Below are positions 55,409 through 64,000 of a stretch of 64,000 nt of DNA, piece by piece (the stretch's first letter is position 1; each line of letters opens with the position of its first letter). The notes below the pieces were generated by a model. It saw only the letters and a list, made by a program, of their open reading frames with translations, was not told where the DNA came from and did not search any database. Source of the DNA: Metellina segmentata (taxonomy: Eukaryota; Arthropoda; Arachnida; Araneae; Tetragnathidae); the NCBI GenBank assembly GCA_947359465.1, contig OX375875.1:19264958-19328957 (forward strand), in the 5' to 3' direction. The position numbers were made by a program, and so were the translations under genes.

Positions 55409-55739
55409 TAATTTTGGTATTTTTTTAAAATTACGTCGTAGTAGAGCAGCACAACGGGCTATGGACTACGGTCCGTTATCAATCCCCTAAGAGAAATATC
55501 TGAGGACAACACCTCGTAATTTTGAACCACGGTTAGATGACGCGGCAACACCTGAGCTGGCACCCCACTATCCAAACTTCCACACCAACTCAACGTGAAG
55601 ATTTTCGGCCATGACATATTTAAAGTGCACCAGCCGCCTCCACAAACATACGCTTACAAACAACCATGCACTGACCCGGATTCGAACCAGAAACATTTTG
55701 ATCTAGAAGCTAACACCTTAACCATCAGACCGGTTGGTC
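55409..55739 (-). repeat. Full-length SINE-A, 15 bp TSD with one mismatch
   Basis: TSD GAGAATATGTACAGG (55394-55408) and GAGAATACGTACAGG (55740-55754). Confidence 0.9.
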
Positions 55740-55854
55740 GAGAATACGTACAGGATACACGTCTTGTAGCAGGACTTATCGCTACCTGTACTTAACTTGA
55801 CATAAAATGTCAGTCATGGTGTATATCCTTATCTTAAGCAATATCGGTAGTTGA

Positions 55855-56235
55855 ATTAACGTCGCAGTGGAGCAACACAATGGGCTATTGGCGACGTCCC
55901 GTGATCAAACCCAAGGTAATTGGTAATTTTTAGTTAACGTCGTACTAGAGCAACACAACGGGCTATTGACGACGGTCCGGGAACAGTCCCTTAAGGGAAA
56001 GATCCGAGGACAACACTTCGTAATTTTGAACCACCAAACCCAAGGACAATATCGCATCACGTAATTTTGAACCTCGCTCAGATGACAAGGTCACACCTGA
56101 ACTGGTACCCCGCTTTACAAACTTCCACAACACGCCAACGTGGGGACATTTTATTACATGACATATCTAACGTGCCCTTTGTGCACGAATGTCTTTGGTT
56201 GGATCCGTAGGTTGCAAATCCGTTACTTTCCCCTA
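55855..56235 (-). repeat. SINE-B copy interrupted by a short SINE
   Basis: Tail side AATTAACGTCGCAGTGG, body resuming at 56046, then CTTTGTGCACGAATGTCTTT and head pieces GGTTGGATCC and GTTGCAAATCCGTTAC. Another SINE scrap follows at 56236-56333. Confidence 0.7.
55917..56034 (-). repeat. 5'-truncated SINE, 118 bp, 11 bp TSD
   Basis: TSD CAAACCCAAGG at 55906-55916 and 56035-56045. Truncated at GTGGTTCAAAATTACG, 10 bases inside the usual short-form start. Confidence 0.9.
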
Positions 56236-56345
56236 TCGGGCTATTGGCGACAGTGTGGGATCAATCCCGAAAAGATACTAGGACATCTCGTAATATTGAA
56301 CCGCGGTCAGATAATGAAAACACTTTGGGTTTAACATTCATTTGT

Positions 56346-56535
56346 AGCCCTCACGTTGGGTTGGCGTGGAAGTTTGGAGAGTGGGGTGCCAGCTCAGATG
56401 TTGCTTCGTCATCTGACCGTGGTTCAAAATTACGAGGTGTTGTCCTCGGATCTTTCCCTTAAGGGACTGATCCCGGTCCGTCGTCAATAGCCCGTTGTGT
56501 AGCTCTAGTACGACGTTAACTAAAAATTACCAATT
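56346..56535 (+). repeat. 5'-truncated SINE, 12 bp TSD
   Basis: Starts AGCCCTCACGTTGGG; TSD ACATTCATTTGT at 56334-56345 and 56536-56547. Confidence 0.95.
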
Positions 56536-56648
56536 ACATTCATTTGTTTTGATATTTCAGGAGGAAAGATTTTATATATTTAAATTTATTGATTCTGAGA
56601 TTTTTGAGTAAATAACTATTTTAAAACATTTACTTTCTCACACATGGG

Positions 56649-56983
56649 GCCGACCAACCGGTATAGTGGTTAAGGTGTTAGCCTCTAGATCGGAAGGTTC
56701 CTGGTTCGAATCCGGGTCCGGGCATGGATGTTTGTAAACGTATGGTGTAGAGGCGGCTGGTGCACCTTAAATCTGTCGTGGCCGAAAGTCCTCACGTTGG
56801 GTTGGCGTGGAAGTTTGGAGAGTGAGGTGCCAGCTCAGGTGTTTCTTCGTCATCTGACCGTGGTTCAAAATTACGAGGCGTTGTCCTCGAATCTTTCCCT
56901 TAAGGGACTGATTCCGGACCGTCGTCAATAGCCCGTTGTGTTGCTCTAGTACGACGTTAACTAAAATTACCATTACCATTACC
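56649..56983 (+). repeat. Full-length SINE-A, 14 bp TSD
   Basis: 335 bp, intact boxes (TATAGTGGTTAAGG, GGTTCGAATCC). Tail (ACCATT) repeated. TSD TTCTCACACATGGG at 56635-56648 and 56984-56997. With 17231-17558, the best reference copy. Confidence 0.97.
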
Positions 56984-56997
56984 TTCTCACACATGGG

Positions 56998-57879
56998 TGA
57001 GATGGATTCCTCCACTCTTTAGGATTTTCAGAGAATAGATTGTCTTTCATTCTAATTTTAGTTACAGTAACGCGTTACAGAACTCAAATTACTCCTTAAA
57101 GTGTTATGAACAGCTTAATATTTCTTTAACACAAGGTGTTAAAAATAGATTTAAACCTCTTTTTTACTGATAAAAACGTAGTGACTGCAATTAAAATGCC
57201 TACCTACCTAACGGGAAAATGCCTATTTACCTGCAATGGAGGATGATGGGCTCAGTAGTATCACGTCTGTAGTGTCTGACCTGTCTCATGAGAGCTATCA
57301 CCGACAATCGGTCTTTAGGCACTCCCAGATCTGGCCAGCCTGTATAATGGAACTGGCGTACTGTACGATCCTGATTGCCCTGGAAGAAATCATTACAACG
57401 CATCTATCATTACACAATGTAGTACGGTAAACAGAGGCGGGGCAGACCCAACTAGCACAAGGGGTGGGTTTTTCGTCGCAAAAGGATGGCAGAGCTGCTA
57501 CTGTAGCATCTTGGTTCCTTTTTTGAGTTGGGATTAACGGAGTAGATTGCCCCTCAGTGGTCTTAATCCCCAGTCCACATGAAAAACATGAATGGAAATT
57601 TGCAGAGTTAGGGAGGAGTGATAAGTTAGTTTCAATAATGGAAGTTAAGATCACTGATTGTCGTTATTTCATCCAGTGGTGATAGTTTTGTCGCAACAAC
57701 GGAGACACCTCCGACTGACCGAAAGGGAGTTTTGATGTGTTTTGTAGCATATGATCCCGAAGGGGCCTTAATATCCGGTGTAATGATAGCAGAACATGAC
57801 GAGTCTGAGACAGACGTTTGTTGAGAGGAACATGGGGGGATGCTTTTTCATTTTTTGGTGAAGGATTTTGTCGTTTTCC
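56998..57879. other. No gene recognised
   Basis: A 118-codon minus frame at 57298-57654 and a shorter plus frame at 57236-57430 overlap each other; neither has a recognisable domain or splice context. Confidence 0.4.
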
Positions 57880-58480
57880 AAATAGATATCATGAGTTTTT
57901 AGCGATAGAAGGTGATCTTTTTAAGAATCTTGAGAGTGTTTAGAGATTTTTTTTTTCGAAGACATTTATATATATATATATGGGTTTGATTTAGAAAGGT
58001 TTCGAGTCGTGGGTTTTTGATTCCTGCCAGTGTCTTTTGATTCTATTTCTGGTTTTGATTAAGTTGCTTAATTTCAGTGGATAGGAATGAGTGGTTTGTA
58101 ACGATCAAATGTTTTTGTTGGCAGTGAGTATTCGTTTAGCTAGAAAAGTGACTGCGTCCTCGATTTTGTCAGGGCTATTGAGTGCGTTGGGTTGGAATAG
58201 GTATGTGACATCGGAAATGTTTATGGATTTCTGGGCTGTAGGTTGGGTATGAGTTATAAATAAATCGAAGTTAATAATAACGAGATTATGGTCAGAGGGA
58301 AGCTAGTGTATGGAGTTAATATGGTACTTGTAATTGAACTGTTCGAAGAGTGCGAAGTTAGTAATGCTTGCAAAGTGTTTATCAAATACGTTTGGACAAC
58401 TAACTGCAACATCTCTGAAATTCGTTTAAATAGTTCGAGGATTTCAGAGACGCTCTCCCAGTGAATTGATTGGTGGAAGG
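57880..58480 (-). pseudogene. LINE ORF2 fragment around the endonuclease end
   Basis: Minus strand, frameshifted. Near 58285-58345: FEQFNYKYHINSI then LPSDHNLVIINF, the SDHNPV motif of APE-type endonucleases in Jockey-like LINEs. About 40 codons on: LFQPNALNSPDKIEDAVTFL, AKRILTANK, and further KLSNLIKTRNRIKRHWQES, matching the linker between endonuclease and reverse transcriptase. A (TA)n run interrupts it near 57968-57981. The polymerase core is not seen. Confidence 0.7.
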
Positions 58481-58562
58481 AGTGTTCTGGGGTTTGTGAG
58501 TGGGGTGGTTTGGACGGTGTAATTTGTGATCTGATGGGGGAGGGTTTTCGATTTATCTGGGG

Positions 58563-59088
58563 ATGATCGTCTTGGTTCCCCTTCGTAATTTCTTCACTCG
58601 CATCAAATCGCCATCTGTTGCGATCTTCGGACAGGTGTCATGTACACAGATAGGAACGAACGCTCTTGCGTTCTGGTCTTGTGTTCTATTCCATTCCCAA
58701 CCAACATCCCTCCCCCACGGGATGTTCGGTCGTTGGCCCCGACCCCGGGGACGAAAGGAAGGGAGTGAAGAGAGGAGAGATAGTTCGCCAGAGATGGGTG
58801 GAACCAGCGGACTTAGAGTAGACGTGTTTTTTTGGCACCGGACGGTGCGGTGTATCTATATATATAATTCTCTTACGGTGGCACGCAAAAAAGACGTTAT
58901 TTGTAATCGCGTTTTGGCAACACTGTACGATTGTTTGTTTATCGTAAAGTCTCGCGCATCGATTGAATTTATAGCGTTATCGGATGAAATTTTATTGAAA
59001 AAAAAAGGAAATTTTAGTGTGCTGTTGCAGTTAGTTTATAATAGAAATCAAAGAAAGCGGATGATCTTTTCAGGGCCATTTAAAAAAC
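58563..59088. other. Unassigned, with a long chance-like frame
   Basis: A 205-codon plus frame spans 58563-59180. Its composition changes abruptly along its length, it runs through a TATA-rich stretch and a poly-A run, and it shows no domain, so I do not call a gene. Confidence 0.35.
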
Positions 59089-59104
59089 GGTCCTTTTCAG
59101 GGCC
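59089..59104 (+). promoter_or_regulatory. Histone-type 3' stem-loop (orphan)
   Basis: GGTCCTTTTCAGGGCC fits the metazoan replication-dependent histone mRNA element (six-pair stem, four-base loop). A second partial match, CTTTTCAGGGCC, lies 26 bases upstream (59065-59076). A downstream purine-containing stretch (CAACAAGACG) is only loosely like a U7 target. No histone reading frame is recognisable nearby. Confidence 0.5.
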
Positions 59105-59400
59105 AACAATTATAGTTCAACAAGACGCTTGCACTACAACTTTCGGCAACAAACTCAATGAAAAAGTGTGGGTCGTTTGAGTGCTGGGAAAATGTAACCA
59201 CAAACAACATGCTGGGTATTCCATTTCCAAAGCAACGCTCACATTTCGAGTCAAAATTTGCACAAAGTTTTCATTTGAATTATGATTTTAGAGATACTGT
59301 ATATATTTTTTCTGTAATACAGCAAATTTAGATTTGAAAAACATTTTTTTGGTAACATATTTTGTAAACAATCCCTTCTACTAGGACACATGTCTTCATT

Positions 59401-59505
59401 GAGGCGAGCGAAGCGAGCGTAGGTTCGCGCAGCGAACCAATGAGGATTGCGAAGCAATCCTCCGGGGGTTGGCGAGCGTTAGCGAGCAGGGGGCAGGCTC
59501 CCTAG
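59401..59505 (+). mobile_element. Helitron-like 3' end with serial mini-hairpins
   Basis: Contiguous short palindromes: GAGCGAAGCGAGC, GGTTCGCGCAGCGAACC, GGATTGCGAAGCAATCC, GCGAGCGTTAGCGAGC, then the terminal hairpin AGGGGGCAGGCTCCCTAG followed by T at 59506. The ending CTAG|T after a hairpin suggests a Helitron; the 5' end is not identified. Different family from 21833. Confidence 0.5.
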
Positions 59506-59506
59506 T

Positions 59507-60022
59507 ATATCGAAAACTGCATATAATGTTGTACAAAATAAACGTGTATGTCCACATTTGGTAAGCAGTGTCCCTCTGTTCTTAACCGCAACTACACATA
59601 TTGTCTTGCAAAGTAGACATCGCTCGGCCACTCTGACACCATCCATGAGGGAAACGGCTGGCGAGTTAATGACCAGATGGAGGTGAAGGAATGTCTTCGT
59701 TTTTGAACTGTCCCTTAGTTTTTGAAATAGCCCTTCGGTTTTGAACAGTCAAGATTCCCCCAATTCTGGGGAATACTCTCCTTCCGTGGTTGGCCACAAA
59801 AAACCGCTCATAACCTGCTATCACAGCGGGGACGAGGGGGCCACCTGCGGTGCCCAAACCCAACTGTCAAGATTCGTAAGTACAAGGGATATGAGAAGTG
59901 ACTCTACGTACTGGCCCATCATTGAGAGAGAATCGTTTGACGTTTGGACATCAACGGACGCAGAAATCAATTCCAAAAGGGAAATATTCAGGTCAGTTGA
60001 ATTATAATTGTTGGTAAGGATT
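59507..60022. other. No gene recognised
   Basis: Contains overlapping frames on both strands near 59666-60007 with no recognised family. Confidence 0.4.
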
Positions 60023-60156
60023 TTGATAATTGGTATTTTCTTAAACTAACGTTACACTGAGGCAATACAACGGGCTATTAGTGACGGTCCGGGATCAACC
60101 CCCGAAGGGAAACAACCGAGGACAACAAGTAATTAAGAACCACGGTCATATGACGA
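60023..60156 (-). repeat. Short-form SINE, 134 bp, 16 bp TSD
   Basis: In sense orientation starts exactly at CGTCATATGACC, the short-form start. TSD ATTGTTGGTAAGGATT at 60007-60022 and 60157-60172. Confidence 0.95.
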
Positions 60157-60502
60157 ATTGTTGGTAAGGATTATACTGCCAGTTGTACCGCTCTAAACGC
60201 GGCTTCTTTGATCAAGCAGACACAAAGCAGATGTATTCCAGAATTCCCTAACTGGAGATTATAAAACTCCTTTCAAGTGATCAACTGTCCATAACTAACC
60301 CTAGAAGTACTATTCCAGCACTCCATTTGACATTACATCGGTCATAAATTTATAGGCACTTGAAACAAACCCTCTTCATCTGACGTTACATACACTGACA
60401 TCCCGATCTCATCAATCTCAAGCCCCTTGAGAACACTCGAAATTCTATAGACATCTGGTTTTGTCCGTTCAAAGGCGTCCTGCAAGACGTTAGAAGACGT
60501 TG

Positions 60503-61062
60503 CAGGGGTGGCCAACCTGTGGCGCATGCGCCAAAGGTGGCGCAATTGATGATTACAAGTAGCGCAATGCATCCTTTCACCTACGTATTCTTTTGAAGTA
60601 GGCGCCATAGCTGAATCCATCTTCATACTTTCAACACCACACTGCTCTCAGTTCAATTCATACAGCCTTTTTACTCATCAGTTCGTCACATTTTTTTTTA
60701 AAGCAAATCCATTTTTTATAATGAAATTTGATTAGCTTTTTTTCAGATCTAAATGGCTTTTGACCTGATTAATTTTTGTGAACATTAAAAAAACCCAGAA
60801 CTCCAAGACTGCGATCGCCCTCACGTCCGCGAGATCATCTCCTACTAGTGTATGTTGGTGCTCCAATAAACGCGTGTCTTTTGAACTGGCGCACATACAC
60901 TAATTTAGTTTCCTCTAAGTGAAGCAAATCCTACCCCAATCTCTATTGTCCAACCCCAATCATGATCGTAAGAAGGTAGAACAGGTGCGTGACATATGGC
61001 GCATCCGAACTCGTACGTGAAATAAAATTGGCGCATGGTATGTAAAAGGTTGGCCACTCCTG
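60503..61062. mobile_element. Probable hAT-like MITE
   Basis: Ends CAGGGGTGGCCAACC and complement CAGGAGTGGCCAACC, with GGCGCATGCGCCA-like subterminal sequence at both ends. An 8 bp TSD is not clear (AGACGTTG versus CTGCGTTA). On the minus strand its flanks read as open peptide (YSLADMYSKFTEVFGTRRVR before, NVLQDAFERTKPDVYRISSV after), so it may sit in an old coding exon; unproven. Confidence 0.6.
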
Positions 61063-61268
61063 CTGCGTTAGAGACTACTGAGACCTGATAGCGAGAACAC
61101 GCTCGCTTACTTGCCGTACCCTTCTTGTCCCAAAAACTTCTGTAAACTTGCTGTACATATCTGCTAAGCTGTAATAAATGTTGTAGTGGTGAAACCAAAG
61201 ATCTTATTCCTTTACGCTACCATTTCAATTTTGTCACCACACCATTTCATCCGGTACAGGAAGTTATA

Positions 61269-61838
61269 CACTATATGGACAAAAGTATTTGGACACTGCA
61301 GAAATTCGGAGGAGGATCCGTCTTAGTGTGGGGTTGTTTTCCTGGTTAGGACCCGGCCCATTGCTTTATGTATCTGGTACCATGAACGATGACGTGTACG
61401 TCGACGTGCTGAATAATTCTGCCTTACCTACACTATGGCAATACTTCGGTGACAATGGTTGTTTCTTCTAACAGGATCGAGCTCCAAGTCATACTGCCAC
61501 ACGTGTGCTGGACTGGTTTCCTGGTAATGAGGTGAATTTGCTCGACTGGCCTGTTCAGAGCCCCGATCTCGATCGAATCGAGGACGTAGGACAAACTGAA
61601 GCGACGCGTACGACACCGCCACGCGCTCCCATTTTCTCAACAATTTCTTCGCACGGTCTTGCAAGAGACACGGAGAGCTATTCCTGCTCAGGCTTACAGA
61701 GAATTTGTGGAAAGTATGCCTCGACGTGTTGCAGCTGTAATACAAGCAAAAGGAAAGCCTGCCCTGTTACTAAATACAATAATAAATAATTTTTTTCTGA
61801 AAAACATGCAGTGCCCAAATACTTTTGTACATATAGTG
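61269..61838 (+). mobile_element. Tc1-like deletion derivative (copy 2)
   Basis: 570 bp; TIRs CACTATATGGACAAAAGTAT and complement CACTATATGTACAAAAGTAT; TA on both sides (61267-61268, 61839-61840). Same internal deletion as copy 1: the left TIR runs straight into FGGGSVLVWGCF. Catalytic region mutated (LDRIED where LNPIE is expected; a stop before QDRAPSHTA). Confidence 0.92.
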
Positions 61839-62130
61839 TATGTGGTCACTCAGTTAACACTTGGCGTTCACACTACACTTCTTCTAAAAGCAAAACATTC
61901 TACGAAATGTTGTGAAAAACGGGTAGGTAGGTATTCAGTAAACGACTCCTCCCCGATCTGTCCGCTTTGTTGCGATGGTCTTATGAACAGACAACACCTT
62001 GCGGAGTGTTCTAATTTACAGGACATTTACACCAGGGATACTTCTCCCAAAGGACTTTATTCGCTATATTGGACGGCAAGACAGCGTATGGTAGAAAGGC
62101 CATGAGCTGGGCGTAGGATAAAAAAAAATT

Positions 62131-62415
62131 TAAGTTAACGTCCCATTGAAGCAACACAAAGTGCTACTGGTAACGATCCGGATCAATCCAGAAGAGAAAG
62201 ATACAAGAAGATTTGAACCATGGTCAGACGAAAACACCTGAAGTACCTTTCTCCAAACCTCCACACCACGCCAATGTGAGGACATGTAAGGTCACAACAG
62301 ATTTTAAGTGTACCAGCCCCCTTGTAAACGACTGTCTTTGTCTGGACCGAAATTCTCACTTGAAAACCTCCTGTTGCTAATCCATTACTGTTACAACTGA
62401 GTTACCGCGGCCCTA
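62131..62415 (-). repeat. SINE-B copy, full but diverged
   Basis: Tail side TTTAAGTTAACGTCCCATTG, body, GTACCAGCCCCCTTG junction, head with complement of GAGGTTTTCAAGTG (decayed B box) and CCGCGGTAACTCAGTTG-type A-box side. A second tail fragment lies at 62433-62510. Confidence 0.75.
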
Positions 62416-62666
62416 AAAATGGCGAGAGGTTGGTAGATATTTAATTAACGTCACACTGGAGCAACACAATGGGCTGTTGGCGTCGACGGCCAGGAATCAA
62501 ACCCAAAGGGGGAAAAAAACAAAAACTTGATGAGGAATAAATAATAAATGACAACCGACACATATGTTCCTATGGCTTCCGAGTTTGGCAGCCCTTATTC
62601 AGGACAACCCATCACATCTATTCAGGAATCAACTGACCCAAGGTTGACTAATGTCTCCTACATATA

Positions 62667-64000
62667 CACTAGTGTCCAAAATTATCTTTACATGCATAGA
62701 ATCACGGATTTCTCAGAAACTATGAACTATAATTTTATGAATTTGTCTGGAATGAGACACAGCATATCACATAAATACAAAGAAAAAAATTTAAGAACAC
62801 TGCATATGTTATTGAACTGTAAATGAAACCATAAAATTCGCAATTATATGGGACAAGGAGAGTTCAGAAAAAAATGAATAACTCAGAAATAAATTAAGGC
62901 TTATGAATTTAAAATTGGAGAATTAAATTCCACTCCTGCAGCAATGCTTCAGGGCATTTATATCTCTAGGAGGAGGATGTCATCATGCAACTTCTTTTCC
63001 AAAATAGACCCATAAGTTCTCTATGGGGTTCAGATCAGGAGATTTTGCTGGCCATAGTATTCGCTCAATAACTTCATTTTCAAGGAATTCGTCAACGAGG
63101 TTTGCTCGATAGGGACGAGCATTATCATCCATAAATAAAAAATCATATCTATATTCATCTCTGAAAAGTCTTACATAACGTTCTGAGACTTCATCTCGAT
63201 ATCTCTTGCCGGTCACTGATCCTCTGTTGAAAACGTGTAGGGACGTACCACATCATCACGCCTGCACTACTAAAACGCTCACATTCCATAATGTTCGAAG
63301 GAAGATTTCGCGTTCCTGACTCCCTAGAGATGTAAAATTGCTAAGAATCAGATGTTAAACTAAATCAGTAAAGAGAACACGGGTCCATTGGTTTTGACTC
63401 CAGTTCTGATGTTCTCAATTGTATCAATTTAAAGCGATCCGTCTTGTGTTGTGAAGACAGTAAAACACATCCTTCGCTTTCTAGCATAGACATTTTTTTA
63501 TTAAACCTTCTGTAGACAGTTTGCCGTGATACAAGTTTCCGTGGTGGATGCAAGCTCTGAACTTAACTGCCGAGCAGTACACTTCCTGTTACGATGGGCA
63601 GTTATCGCCATATATCGATCTTGAAAAGCAGAGTTCTTAAATTATATCCATAACGCAGAGACTGTCTGTCTTGAAATATTCACACATCTCGCTGCTTCCA
63701 TGATTGTCTGCCCTGCTTTTAAACGACCGATAACGCGCCATTTCACAGATTCTTCCAAATGATAATGAAATCCAACGCTGTATTGCAGAAATTCACTCAG
63801 ATATTCACTTTGCGCAAAGCACTTGATTCACCGCCGGATGACGTAACGCCTTGTAATGCAAATCACAAATCGTTTGAACACTTTTGATTAGATAATTCTC
63901 ATTAGGGTTGTCTTTTACAAATTCCCTGGAAAAATGGATTACATCGATTGGGTATTTCATGGTTAATTATTATTGGATATGTAAAGATAATTTATGCATC
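62667..64000 (-). mobile_element. Tc1/mariner element, right end at or beyond the window end
   Basis: Left TIR CACTAGTGTCCAAAATTATC then TTTACATGC at 62667-62695, preceded by TA. Matching inverted sequence AAATTATCTTTACATA in complement at about 63975-63993. Roughly 1.33 kb, the usual size for the superfamily. Confidence 0.8.
62983..63780 (-). pseudogene. Tc1-like transposase, frameshifted
   Basis: Minus strand. N-terminal HTH: RVIGRLKAGQTIMEAARCVN, ISRQTVSALW near 63640-63745. Middle region with RQTVYRRF (63480-63530). C-terminal: LHVFNRGSVTGKRYRDE, then FLFMDDNARPYRANLVDEFL (catalytic D), ILWPAKSPDLNPIENLW (second D and E). Stops and frameshifts separate the parts. It belongs to a different Tc1 subgroup from the two short copies. 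Confidence 0.85.

Noticed and set aside
57298..57654. 118-codon minus-strand frame
   Set aside because: Cysteine-containing, but the spacing fits no zinc finger that I know, and it overlaps an unrelated frame on the other strand.
58563..59180. 205-codon open reading frame
   Set aside because: No recognisable domain, abrupt composition changes, poly-A and TA-rich stretches inside, and no splice or promoter support. Likely a chance frame in a GC-richer patch.

Overview
This window looks like intergenic and intronic DNA from an arthropod nuclear genome, probably an orb-weaving spider. It is AT-rich, it has no long intact reading frames, and it is packed with decayed eukaryotic transposons. The spider assignment is inference: a tRNA-headed SINE with a (TTACC)-type tail dominates the window, and the peptides it encodes by chance match my memory of predicted 'proteins' from araneid and nephilid genomes. 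There are no bacterial features, no operons and no CRISPR.

The main element is the SINE family. More than 40 copies or fragments lie on both strands, and at least 17 have target-site duplications (TSDs) that can be read directly. Full copies are about 315-340 bp: a tRNA-like head with A and B boxes, a shared body, and a tail of short TTACC/ATTACC repeats. There are two heads (A and B) on the same body, and a short body-only form that repeatedly starts at CGTCATCTGACC. Copies are nested in one another, in a hAT element, in a Helitron and in an inverted-repeat arm.

2.4-29 kb: on the minus strand lie exons of an unrecognised, locally duplicated gene family with hydrophobic segments. Unit 1 is at 2.8-5.9 kb and unit 2 at 10.6-14.5 kb. 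They are paralogous and both carry lesions, although one unit 2 exon is intact. A probable third, diverged unit has exons at 20.6 and 21.2 kb and perhaps 25.9 and 29.0 kb. Around them are Helitron remnants, a 700 bp TIR element whose empty site is preserved in unit 1, a hAT nested inside a SINE, mariner-type elements and many SINEs. 30.9-32.8 kb: a multicopy TE-like protein gene split into two oppositely oriented halves.

34.0-37.3 kb and 44.9-50.6 kb form a segmental duplication that carries non-LTR retrotransposon ends. In the right copy a 199 bp satellite has expanded to about eleven near-identical monomers. Between the two lie a LINE reverse-transcriptase fragment, an element full of ATCGAT palindromes and a BEL/Pao integrase scrap.

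51-64 kb: two Tc1-like deletion derivatives that share the same internal deletion, a 154 bp higher-order minisatellite, hAT MITE-like elements, more SINEs, a LINE endonuclease fragment, an orphan histone-type 3' stem-loop, a Helitron end with stable mini-hairpins, and another Tc1 element running off the window. I found no convincing intact protein-coding gene and no true tRNA or rRNA gene. The best biological candidates are the duplicated membrane-protein-like exons and the modular SINE.
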